Source of the DNA: Myceligenerans indicum
GTDB taxonomy: Bacteria > Actinomycetota > Actinomycetes > Actinomycetales > Cellulomonadaceae
Direction of reading: 5' to 3'
Assembly (NCBI RefSeq): GCF_016742955.1
Contig: NZ_JABBYC010000015.1
Span: 1 to 64,000, forward strand
Length of the DNA stretch: 64,000 nt
The notes under the pieces were generated by a model. That model made no database searches, was not told the DNA's origin, and saw only the letters and a list, made by a program, of their open reading frames with translations. Each line of letters starts with the position of its first letter. The stretch's first letter is position 1. Shown here piece after piece: positions 50,962-59,078 of the stretch. The position numbers were made by a program, and so were the translations under genes.

Positions 50962-53229
50962 ATGAGCACGTCCGCGCCCTCGGCGCCGCAGCAGGGCATC
51001 GAGCTGAACATCGGCGGAATGACCTGCGCGTCCTGCGCGATGCGTATCGAGAGGAAGCTGAACAAGCTCGACGGTGTGTCGGCGACGGTCAACTACGCCA
51101 CGGAAAAGGCCTCGGTGACCGTGCCCGCGGGATACGACCCGTCACTGCTGATCAGTGAGGTCGAGAAGACGGGATACACCGCCGACCTGCCCCGGCCGCC
51201 GCGGCACGAGGAGGACACGGCGGGCTCCGGCGGCGACGAGGACGACGCCGAGCTCCGCTCGCTTCGTGGCCGACTCATCGGGGCGATCGCGCTCACGGTT
51301 CCGGTCATCGCGATGGCGATGATCCCGCCGCTGCAGTTCACCTACTGGCAGTGGGCCTCGCTGACATTGGCCGCACCGGTCGTCGTGTGGGCGGCGTGGC
51401 CGTTCCACAGGGCGGCGTGGACGAACCTCAGGCACGGCGCGGCCACGATGGACACGCTCATCTCGATGGGTACGGCCGCGGCCTTCCTCTGGTCGCTGTA
51501 CGCGCTGTTCCTCGGCACCGCCGGCACGCCCGGCATGACCCACTCGTTCGCGTTCACGATCGAGCCCTCGGACGGCGCGTCCAACATCTACCTCGAGGTC
51601 GGCGCCGGCGTGACGATGTTCATCCTGGCCGGGCGCTACTTCGAGAAGCGGTCCAAGCGCCGGGCGGGGGCGGCACTGCGTGCCCTGCTCGAACTCGGCG
51701 CGAAGGACGTGTCGGTACTCCGAGACGGGACGGAGACCCTGGTCCCGGTCGAGAAGCTGCAGGTCGGCGACGAGTTCATCGTCCGCCCCGGGGAGAAGAT
51801 CGCGACCGACGGCGTCGTCGTCTCCGGGACGTCAGCCGTGGACGCCTCGATGCTGACGGGCGAGTCCGTACCGGTCGAGGTCACCACCGGCGCCCCCGTC
51901 ACCGGCGCGACCGTGAACGCCGGTGGCCGGCTCGTGGTCCGCGCCACGCGGATCGGGTCCGACACGCAGCTTGCGCAGATGGCGCGCCTCGTCGAGGACG
52001 CCCAGACCGGCAAGGCCGCGGTACAGCGGCTGGCGGACCGGATCTCCGGCATCTTCGTGCCGGTCGTCATCCTCATCGCGCTCCTCGCACTCGGCGGCTG
52101 GCTGGTCTCCGGGTCCTCGCTGACCGCGGCCTTCACCGCCGCGGTCGCGGTCCTGGTCATCGCATGCCCCTGCGCGCTCGGGCTGGCGACTCCCACCGCG
52201 CTGCTGGTCGGGACCGGCCGGGGGGCGCAGCTCGGCATCCTGATCAAGGGGCCCGAGGTCCTGGAGTCCACGCGCAGGATCGACACGGTGGTGCTGGACA
52301 AGACCGGTACGGTCACGGCCGGACGCATGACGCTCACCGACGTGGTCACCGAGCCCGGGGTCGAGCGGGCGCGGCTTCTGCGCCTGGCCGGCGCGCTGGA
52401 GAACGCCTCCGAGCACCCCATCGCGCAGGCGATCGCCAGGGGTGCGGCCGAGGAGGTGGGCAGCCTGCCGGTTCCCGAGGACTTCGCCAGCACCGACGGG
52501 CAGGGGGTCCAGGGCGTGGTGGACGGACATGGCGTGGTCGTCGGCCGGGAGTCGCTGCTCGCGGACTGGTCCCAGCACCTCGGCGACGACCTCGTCCTGG
52601 CCAAGCAGGCCGCGGAGGCCGAGGGCAGGACGGTCGTCGCCGTCGGATGGGACGGCAGGGCACGCGGCATCCTCGTCGTGGCCGACGTCGTCAGGCCGAC
52701 AAGCGCCCAGGCGGTGGCCGAGCTCAAGGCACTGGGACTGACCCCGGTCCTGCTGACCGGTGACAACGACGCCGTGGCACGGCAGGTCGCCGACGAGGTC
52801 GGCATCGCCGAGGTCATCTCCGAGGTCATGCCGCAGGACAAGTCCGACGTCGTCGCCCGGCTCCAGCGGCAGGGCAAGGTCGTCGCGATGGTGGGGGACG
52901 GTGTCAACGACGCCCCCGCCCTGGCTCAGGCCGACCTCGGCCTGGCGATGGGCACCGGGACGGACGTCGCCATCGAGGCCTCCGACATCACCCTGGTCCG
53001 TGGCGACCTGCGCAGCGCCGTCGACGCGATCCGGCTCTCGCGCAGGACGCTGCGCACCATCAGGTCCAACCTGTTCTGGGCCTTCGCCTACAACACGGCG
53101 GCGATCCCGGTCGCGGCGCTCGGGATGCTCAACCCCATGCTGGCCGGAGCCGCCATGGCGCTGTCGAGCGCCTTCGTCGTGGGCAACAGCCTGCGGCTAC
53201 GGGGTTTCAGAAGTGTGATCAGGCAGTGA
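50962..53229 (+). CDS. copA: Cu(+)-exporting P1B-type ATPase
   Basis: 755 aa. An N-terminal HMA domain ([11 protein letters not shown], Cys22/Cys25) is followed by eight membrane helices. Signature residues are the CPC ion site (Cys402-Pro-Cys404, [17 protein letters not shown]), phosphorylation Asp446 in DKTGT, the SEHP nucleotide motif and [13 protein letters not shown] identifies the Cu(I) class (P1B-1). AAGGAG precedes ATG 50962. Confidence 0.97.
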   Translation: MSTSAPSAPQQGIELNIGGMTCASCAMRIERKLNKLDGVSATVNYATEKASVTVPAGYDPSLLISEVEKTGYTADLPRPPRHEEDTAGSGGDEDDAELRSLRGRLIGAIALTVPVIAMAMIPPLQFTYWQWASLTLAAPVVVWAAWPFHRAAWTNLRHGAATMDTLISMGTAAAFLWSLYALFLGTAGTPGMTHSFAFTIEPSDGASNIYLEVGAGVTMFILAGRYFEKRSKRRAGAALRALLELGAKDVSVLRDGTETLVPVEKLQVGDEFIVRPGEKIATDGVVVSGTSAVDASMLTGESVPVEVTTGAPVTGATVNAGGRLVVRATRIGSDTQLAQMARLVEDAQTGKAAVQRLADRISGIFVPVVILIALLALGGWLVSGSSLTAAFTAAVAVLVIACPCALGLATPTALLVGTGRGAQLGILIKGPEVLESTRRIDTVVLDKTGTVTAGRMTLTDVVTEPGVERARLLRLAGALENASEHPIAQAIARGAAEEVGSLPVPEDFASTDGQGVQGVVDGHGVVVGRESLLADWSQHLGDDLVLAKQAAEAEGRTVVAVGWDGRARGILVVADVVRPTSAQAVAELKALGLTPVLLTGDNDAVARQVADEVGIAEVISEVMPQDKSDVVARLQRQGKVVAMVGDGVNDAPALAQADLGLAMGTGTDVAIEASDITLVRGDLRSAVDAIRLSRRTLRTIRSNLFWAFAYNTAAIPVAALGMLNPMLAGAAMALSSAFVVGNSLRLRGFRSVIRQ

Positions 53230-53431
53230 GGCGGACCGGCCGCCCCCCGGCCGTCCGGACGTGAGGAAGGAAGCATCCCGGGCCTCGTCGTGAACGAGCC
53301 CTCGAAGTGGTCGCGCGGCCCCGTTGCGCGGCCCACAACTCACCCACACGCTGTAGGAGTCGGCACAACGTGAGCGATCGACCGGACATCGATCTCCCCA
53401 GCGCGCGACTCGCACCGCGAGAGGACAGGTC

Positions 53432-55768
53432 ATGACCGACCACCACGCACAGCACCACCACTCCGGGCCGACGCACGAGTCCATGTCGGACGGTCCCCAC
53501 TCCGCCGGCACCGACCGGCATGCCGAGCACGCAGGCCACGTCGGCCATGACCAGCACGGCGGTCACGCAGAGCAGGGCCAGGACGCCATGGGCGGTCAGG
53601 AGCACCCGGCCCACTCCGGCCACGAGGGCCACGAGGGCCACGAGGGCCACGAAGCCCACTCCGGCCACGCGGGCCACGGTGGCCACGCGGGCCACGCGGG
53701 CCACGCGGGCCACGGAGGCCATGCCGGTCACGGTGACCACGTCGGTCAGTTCCGGCGCCTGTTCTGGATCAACCTGCTCATCGCGGTCCCCGTCGTGGCC
53801 TTCTCGGGGATGTTCGCCACGCTCATCGGGTACGAGATCCCCGACGTCCCCGGTGTGACCTGGGTATCTCCCCTGCTCGGCACGGTCATGTACCTCTGGG
53901 GCGGCCGTCCCTTCCTGACGGGCGCCGCCGCCGAGCTCAAGGGCCGCCAGCCGGGCATGATGCTGCTGATCAGTCTGGGTATCACCGTCGCGTTCCTGGC
54001 GTCGTGGGGGGCGCGGCTCGGTCTGCTCGACAGCACGCTCGAGTTCTGGTGGGAGCTCGCCCTGCTGATCGTCATCATGCTGCTGGGGCACTGGGTCGAG
54101 ATGCGCTCCCTGGCACAGACCACCTCGGCGCTGGACTCCCTGGCCGCGCTGCTGCCGGACGAGGCGGAGAAGGTCGACGGCGACCAGACCGTGAGGATCG
54201 CGCCCTCCGAGCTGCGCCTCGACGACCTCGTCGTCGTCCGGCCCGGTGGCAGCGTGCCCGCCGACGGCGAGGTCGTCGAGGGCCGTGCCGACATGGACGA
54301 GTCGATGGTCACCGGTGAGTCGCGTCCGGTCTCGCGCGACGTCGGAGACCACGTGACGGCCGGTACCGTCGCCACGGACTCCGGCCTGCGGGTGCGAATC
54401 ACCGCCATCGGCGACGACACCACGCTTGCCGGCATCCAGCGCCTCGTCAGCGAGGCGCAGGAGTCTTCCTCACGCGCGCAGCGGATCGCGGACAGGGCCG
54501 CGTCCTGGCTCTTCTGGTTCGCGCTCGGTGCCGCGGCGATCACGGCCGTGGTCTGGATGTCGATCGGCCTGCCGGACGACGCCGTGGTGCGCACCGTCAC
54601 CGTGCTGGTCATCGCCTGCCCGCACGCCCTCGGGTTGGCCATCCCCCTGGTCGTGTCGATCGCGACCGAGCGGGCGGCTCGCGGCGGCGTCCTGGTCAAG
54701 GACCGCCTCGCCCTGGAGAGCATGCGCACTGTGGACGCCGTGCTGTTCGACAAGACGGGCACGCTGACCAGGGGTGAGCCGACGGTGACCGGGGTAGAGG
54801 CGGTTGGTGAGCTCGACGAGGACGCCGTGCTGGCGATCGCCGCGGCCGCCGAGTCCGACAGCGAGCACCCCCTCGCCCGTGCGATCGTGCGGACGGCCGA
54901 GGAACGCGGGCTCGACGTCGCCCGCGCCTCGGGCTTCTCCTCGTCCCCGGCCGTCGGCGTGACGGCGACCGTCGACGGGCACGAGGTCCGTGTCGGCGGG
55001 CCGCGGCTCCTCGAGGAACTGGGGATCCAGGAGGTCGAGGCGGCCGCGCGGTGGCGGGACGAGGGAGCGATCATCCTGCACGCGGTGCGGGACGGTGCCG
55101 TCGTCGGTGGTCTCCGCCTGGCCGACGAGGTGCGACCGGAGTCCCAGGAGGCGGTCGACGCCCTGCACGCCCTCGGCGTCGAGGTCGTCATGATCACCGG
55201 GGACGCCGAGGCCGTGGCTCAGGCCGTGGCCCGGGAGATCGGCGTCGACCGGGTGTTCGCCCAGGTGCGGCCCGAGGACAAGTCGGCCAGGGTCGCCCAG
55301 CTCCAGAAGGAGGGCAGGAAGGTCGCGATGGTCGGCGACGGCGTCAACGACGCTCCCGCGCTCGCGCAGGCCGACGTCGGTATCGCGATCGGTGCCGGGA
55401 CGGACGTGGCCATCGCCTCGGCCGGCGTCATCCTCGCCAGCTCCGACCCCCGCTCCGTGCTGTCGGTGATCGAGCTGTCCCGCGCGGGCTACCGGAAGAT
55501 GAAGCAGAACCTGTGGTGGGCCGCCGGGTACAACCTGTTCTCCGTCCCGCTCGCGGCCGGTGTCCTGGCTCCTGTCGGCTTCGTCCTGCCGATGTCCGTC
55601 GGTGCGATCCTCATGTCCCTGTCCACCGTCGTGGTCGCGCTCAACGCGCAGCTGCTGCGACAGCTGGACCTGAGCCCGCAGGCCAGTACCCGCGCCGTGC
55701 TGCAGCGTGCGGGAGATCCTCAGCGAACGCCGCAGACCCAGGTCGCACACGCCACGGCCTCGCACTGA
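53432..55768 (+). CDS. copB: His-rich P1B-type ATPase with CPH motif, CopB-like
   Basis: 778 aa. The first 105 residues contain about 29 His, much of it as GHE/GHA tripeptides, in place of an HMA domain. The ion site is CPH (Cys396-Pro-His398, VIACPHALGLAIPLV), with Asp440 in DKTGT, SEHP and [17 protein letters not shown] plus a His-rich N-terminus is the P1B-3 (CopB) pattern, reported for Cu(II) or Cu(I) export. It follows copA by 202 bp, a gap with no gene and no CsoR box that I can see. GAGAGGA precedes ATG 53432. Confidence 0.93.
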   Translation: MTDHHAQHHHSGPTHESMSDGPHSAGTDRHAEHAGHVGHDQHGGHAEQGQDAMGGQEHPAHSGHEGHEGHEGHEAHSGHAGHGGHAGHAGHAGHGGHAGHGDHVGQFRRLFWINLLIAVPVVAFSGMFATLIGYEIPDVPGVTWVSPLLGTVMYLWGGRPFLTGAAAELKGRQPGMMLLISLGITVAFLASWGARLGLLDSTLEFWWELALLIVIMLLGHWVEMRSLAQTTSALDSLAALLPDEAEKVDGDQTVRIAPSELRLDDLVVVRPGGSVPADGEVVEGRADMDESMVTGESRPVSRDVGDHVTAGTVATDSGLRVRITAIGDDTTLAGIQRLVSEAQESSSRAQRIADRAASWLFWFALGAAAITAVVWMSIGLPDDAVVRTVTVLVIACPHALGLAIPLVVSIATERAARGGVLVKDRLALESMRTVDAVLFDKTGTLTRGEPTVTGVEAVGELDEDAVLAIAAAAESDSEHPLARAIVRTAEERGLDVARASGFSSSPAVGVTATVDGHEVRVGGPRLLEELGIQEVEAAARWRDEGAIILHAVRDGAVVGGLRLADEVRPESQEAVDALHALGVEVVMITGDAEAVAQAVAREIGVDRVFAQVRPEDKSARVAQLQKEGRKVAMVGDGVNDAPALAQADVGIAIGAGTDVAIASAGVILASSDPRSVLSVIELSRAGYRKMKQNLWWAAGYNLFSVPLAAGVLAPVGFVLPMSVGAILMSLSTVVVALNAQLLRQLDLSPQASTRAVLQRAGDPQRTPQTQVAHATASH
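53618..53745 (+). repeat. 9-bp coding repeat of the CopB His tail
   Basis: The 9-bp unit GGCCACGAG (Gly-His-Glu) repeats perfectly about four times from 53620, then drifts into GGCCACGCG and GGCCACGGT variants (Gly-His-Ala/Gly) to 53745. The repeat is in frame and prone to length change. Confidence 0.88.
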
Positions 55769-55842
55769 GGAACCCACCACCAGGGTGAGGGTTCGGGGAT
55801 GTCCCTGATGTGCTGTTCGCGTTCGGCGGCGCTAATAGTGAC

Positions 55843-56526
55843 ATGGACTCCCTCACACAGCCGGTGGACACCCGGCGCCGCCTGTGGATCCCCGCCGTCC
55901 TGACCCTGCTCGCGGTCGCCGTCGCGGCGGTGGCCGTCACGCCCTACCTGACCACCACCCTCGGCCGGCTCGCCGCCGAGGGTGGTGGCCTGGCCGACGC
56001 TTACGTCGACCAGGCACCCGCCGTACGGGCCGTCTTCTACGTACACATCGTCACCGGTGGCCTGGCGCTGGTGCTCAGTCCCGTCCAGCTCTGGCCCGCG
56101 ATCCGACGACGCCTTCCCGCACTGCACCGGTGGGTGGGCCGCGTGACCCTGGCGGCCATCACCGTGGCAGGGGCCGCAGGTCTCGTCCTGGCGCCGTTCA
56201 ACCAGGCCGGCACGGTCGGGATCCTGGGGTTCGGCATCCTCGCCGTCCTGTGGCCGGGGGCGTCGTGGCTGGGCTGGGCCGCGGCGCGGAGACAGGATCT
56301 GGTGGGGCATCGCGAGTGGATGACCCGTGCCTTCGCCCTGACCTTCGCGGCGGTGACCCTCCGCCTGTGGACGGGCGTCCTGATGGCCGTCCAGGTCGCG
56401 GCGGCCGGCGGCGACCTCGACGCCGAGACGGCCTTCGCGCGCGGGTACCTCCTGGTGCCGTTCCTGTGCTGGGTCCCGAACCTGATCGTCGCCGAACTCG
56501 TCATCCGGCGCACACGGCGGGCATAG
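55843..56526 (+). CDS. DUF2306 membrane protein
   Basis: 227 aa from ATG 55843. The family pattern is YVHIVTGGLALVLSPVQLWP with His on helix 2, then HRWVGRVTLAA, and GHREWMTRAFALTFAAVTLR with a second His; six or so helices. The conserved His residues suggest haem or metal binding, but DUF2306 proteins have no proven reaction. It lies just beyond copB yet is probably independent. Confidence 0.8.
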   Translation: MDSLTQPVDTRRRLWIPAVLTLLAVAVAAVAVTPYLTTTLGRLAAEGGGLADAYVDQAPAVRAVFYVHIVTGGLALVLSPVQLWPAIRRRLPALHRWVGRVTLAAITVAGAAGLVLAPFNQAGTVGILGFGILAVLWPGASWLGWAAARRQDLVGHREWMTRAFALTFAAVTLRLWTGVLMAVQVAAAGGDLDAETAFARGYLLVPFLCWVPNLIVAELVIRRTRRA

Positions 56527-56543
56527 CCCGTTTCGCCGAGGGG

Positions 56544-56687
56544 CTACGCGAGCACCAAGGAGCCGAGGACGGCTGCCGTGCCGGAGAGTGCCAGCAGCGG
56601 AATCGCGGGAACTGGCGACTCCTTGCGGCGGAGGTGCACGACGACGGCACCGACCATGGTGACGGCGAGGGCAAGGATGGAGAGACT
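56544..56687 (-). pseudogene. C-terminal fragment of a DoxX-like protein
   Basis: On the minus strand 47 open codons end at TAG 56544-56546 and read ILALAVTMVGAVVVHLRRKE then a Pro-x-Pro turn and IPLLALSGTAAVLGSLVL. Two hydrophobic helices separated by VVxHLRRKE match the last two helices of DoxX-family proteins in my memory of the family. An in-frame TAA stands immediately upstream, and the N-terminal helices are missing; the marR promoter occupies their place. I interpret it as a decayed remnant. Confidence 0.5.
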
Positions 56688-56689
56688 TT

Positions 56690-56721
56690 AGTTGCCTTGT
56701 CAAGTGAGTCGTGCCTAGCAT
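56690..56721 (+). promoter_or_regulatory. marR promoter with operator-like repeat
   Basis: TTGCCT (56692-56697), 18-nt spacer and TAGCAT (56716-56721), which ends 6 nt before the ATG, so the message would be leaderless. The -35 region lies inside AGTTGCCTTGTCAAGT, an imperfect palindrome of the TTG-N6-CAA type bound by MarR proteins. Autoregulation is inferred. Confidence 0.55.
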
Positions 56722-56727
56722 GGCGGC

Positions 56728-57216
56728 ATGGAACCGAAGGGCATCCCCGGCCTGAACGCCGAGGAGTCGACCGCCTGGATGTCCCTGATGGCCATGACCA
56801 TGTGGCTGCCGGCCGCGCTGGACGTGCAACTGTCGCGCGACGAGGGGATCAGCAACTTCGAGTACGGTGCCCTGGCGGCGCTCGCGCAGAACGAGTGCCG
56901 GTCGATGCGCATCAAGGACCTGGCGCGCATGGCCAACGGCACGTTCCCGCGCCTGTCGAAGATGATCGACCGGTTCGAGAAGCAGGGCTGGGTCATTCGC
57001 CGGCCCGACCCCGACGACGGACGTGCGACCCGCGCCGTCCTCACCGCCGAGGGTCTGCGCAAGGTCGCGGTGGCGACCCCCGCGCACATCGCCCTCGCGA
57101 GGGAGCTCGTGTTCGACCAGCTCACGTCCGAACAGGTCGAGCAACTCACGACGATCACCCAGAAGGTGTTCCGTGCGGCAGGACCGGACGGGGCGTGCGC
57201 GTCACGCATGACGTGA
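56728..57216 (+). CDS. MarR-family transcriptional regulator
   Basis: 162 aa winged-helix regulator. ISNFEYGALAALAQ (helix 2), MRIKDLARMANGTFPRLSKM (recognition helix) and the wing WVIRRPDPDDGRATRAVLTA are canonical. The flanking helices form the dimer interface. The acyltransferase-toroid gene starts 64 bp downstream in the same direction and is a candidate target, as is the lost DoxX-like gene on the other side. Confidence 0.93.
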   Translation: MEPKGIPGLNAEESTAWMSLMAMTMWLPAALDVQLSRDEGISNFEYGALAALAQNECRSMRIKDLARMANGTFPRLSKMIDRFEKQGWVIRRPDPDDGRATRAVLTAEGLRKVAVATPAHIALARELVFDQLTSEQVEQLTTITQKVFRAAGPDGACASRMT

Positions 57217-57280
57217 CCACTGCTTGATCCACCGCGTCGCGCTGTCGCCGACTTTTCCCACATTCGCGCGAAGGAGAGCA

Positions 57281-58981
57281 ATGGTCGACGAAGACGCCGT
57301 AGGTACGGTCGGGCGGGACTTCGCCCGCTCGGAGCTGGACTACACCCCGTGGTTCTTCTGGGACCGGGCCGGCGACACCGCCAAGCACCGGCAACTCGCG
57401 CTCCAGGACGCCCTGGCCGGTGAGCGGGCGTACAGGCTCGGCGAGCGGTGCTTCGTCTCGGAGCTGTCGTCCGTGACGAACGAGACACTCGAGCTGGGCG
57501 ACCGCAGCTACGTGGCCGCAGGTGCGTACCTGTCAGGATCGCTGCGCGCGGGACGAGACTGCACGATCAACCCGTACACCGTGGTGCGCGGCGAGATCCG
57601 CCTGGGGAACGCGGTCCGTATCGGCGCTCACACGTCCCTGATCGGTTTCAACCACACGATGGCGGACCCCGATGTCGAGGTCCACCGTCAGGCGACCACC
57701 GCCAAGGGCATCACGATCGGCGACGACGTCTGGATCGGCTCGCACGTCGTCGTGCTGGACGGTGTCACGGTGGGCGACAAGTCCGTGCTCGCCGCCGGGG
57801 CCGTGGTGACGAAGGACGTGCCGGCCGGTGCCGTCGTCGGCGGCAATCCGGCCCGCGTCATCAAGTGGCGAACCGGGCCGGACCGGCCGCAGCGGCGACC
57901 GGACGGCGATCTTGCCGGCGCGGTCACGCAGTTCGCCGACGCTGCGCGCGAGCAGGCGGCAGGGATCATCGATCGGTACTGGGACGGCGGAACGAGGCTG
58001 TTCTCGGACCAGCCGGGTGCCGCGCCGACGGTGCGGGCGCAATGCGACGCGATCGAGGTCGCCGACCTGCTGCTCGGCGGACCGCCGCCACGGCTGGACG
58101 CCGCCGAACTGACGGACCTCCTGCGCTCGTGGCAGGATCCGGCCACAGGCCTGGTGGGCGAGCTGGGCGAGGGCCACCGCCCCACGCCGCCGGAGGCGAC
58201 GGTCTTCACCTGGCCTGCCGGCTATCACGTCCTGTGCGTGGGGTACGCCCTCGACCTGCTGGGCAGCCGTTTCGCCCATCCGGTGACCGTCGTCGCCGAA
58301 GCCTCGGCGGCGGACGTCATGGACGGCCTCCGGCGGCAGGACTGGACGGACGAGGTGTGGTCCTCCGGAGCCTGGGTCGACGAGCTCGGAACCGCTCTGC
58401 ACCAGAACGCGCGCATGGGGGCGGCGAACAGCCCCGGCGCGCTCGAGGCACTGTTCGGGTGGCTTCTGACCAACGCCGATCCACACACCGGGATGTGGGG
58501 ACGAGCCGGAGGGCCGGACGGCCTGCTGCAGGTCGTGAACGGCTACTACCGGGCGACGCGGGGTACGTTCGCCCAGTTCGGGCATCCGGTTCCCTATGCT
58601 GATCGCGTCATCGACACCGTCCTTGCCCACTCGCGGGACGTCCGCTATTTCGCACCGGTCCGGCAGAACGCCTGCAACGTGCTCGACGTCGCCCACCCGC
58701 TGTGGCTCACCCGCCGATCGGGGCACCGCAGCGAGGAGGTCGTCGAACTCGCCCGGCGCCTGCTTGCCGACGCGCTGCGTCACTGGACCCCGGACCAGGG
58801 CTTCGGGTTCCAGGCGCCGCATCCGACGACGGCGTCCCTCCCGGCGACCGCCCCGAGCCTTCAGGGCACCGAGATGTGGCTCGCCATCATCTGGCTCCTG
58901 TCGGACCTCGCCGGGCTGTCCGGCCAGCTCGGCTACCGGCCGCGCGGCGTCCACCGGCCCGAGCCCGCCAGGCCGAGGTAG
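57281..58981 (+). CDS. Hexapeptide acyltransferase fused to alpha/alpha-toroid-like domain
   Basis: 566 aa from ATG 57281 (AAGGAG 5 nt upstream). Residues about 55-200 form a left-handed beta-helix acetyltransferase: GDRSYVAAGAYLSG, CTINPYTVVRGEIRLGN, GITIGDDVWIGSHVVVLDGV and GAVVTKDVPAGAVVGGNPAR, with a likely catalytic His in GFNHTMADP. Residues 225-555 are all-helical repeats (CDAIEVADLLLG, VFTWPAGYHVLCVGYALDLL, LLQVVNGYYRATRGTFAQFG) resembling terpene-cyclase or glycosidase-like toroids. I know no characterised enzyme with this pairing. Substrate is unknown; a sugar or glycan is a reasonable guess. Confidence 0.75.
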   Translation: MVDEDAVGTVGRDFARSELDYTPWFFWDRAGDTAKHRQLALQDALAGERAYRLGERCFVSELSSVTNETLELGDRSYVAAGAYLSGSLRAGRDCTINPYTVVRGEIRLGNAVRIGAHTSLIGFNHTMADPDVEVHRQATTAKGITIGDDVWIGSHVVVLDGVTVGDKSVLAAGAVVTKDVPAGAVVGGNPARVIKWRTGPDRPQRRPDGDLAGAVTQFADAAREQAAGIIDRYWDGGTRLFSDQPGAAPTVRAQCDAIEVADLLLGGPPPRLDAAELTDLLRSWQDPATGLVGELGEGHRPTPPEATVFTWPAGYHVLCVGYALDLLGSRFAHPVTVVAEASAADVMDGLRRQDWTDEVWSSGAWVDELGTALHQNARMGAANSPGALEALFGWLLTNADPHTGMWGRAGGPDGLLQVVNGYYRATRGTFAQFGHPVPYADRVIDTVLAHSRDVRYFAPVRQNACNVLDVAHPLWLTRRSGHRSEEVVELARRLLADALRHWTPDQGFGFQAPHPTTASLPATAPSLQGTEMWLAIIWLLSDLAGLSGQLGYRPRGVHRPEPARPR

Positions 58982-59034
58982 CGGGCCCATCACCTCAGGA
59001 ACTCGTACACGTCAGAGTCGGCGTCGGCACCGTG

Positions 59035-59064
59035 CCACTCCCGGTCAGGCCGACCGGGAGGTGG
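59035..59064. terminator. Terminator hairpin between convergent genes
   Basis: CCACTCCCGGTC (59035-59046) pairs with 59052-59064 with one bulged G and a 5-nt loop. It sits between the acyltransferase fusion and the convergent aidB-like gene and could stop both. Confidence 0.6.
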
Positions 59065-59078
59065 GCCGACGAACGAGG

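Noticed and set aside
53612..53745. CRISPR-like short repeats
   Set aside because: The repeats are 9 bp, adjacent without spacers and in frame, encoding a His-rich tail.
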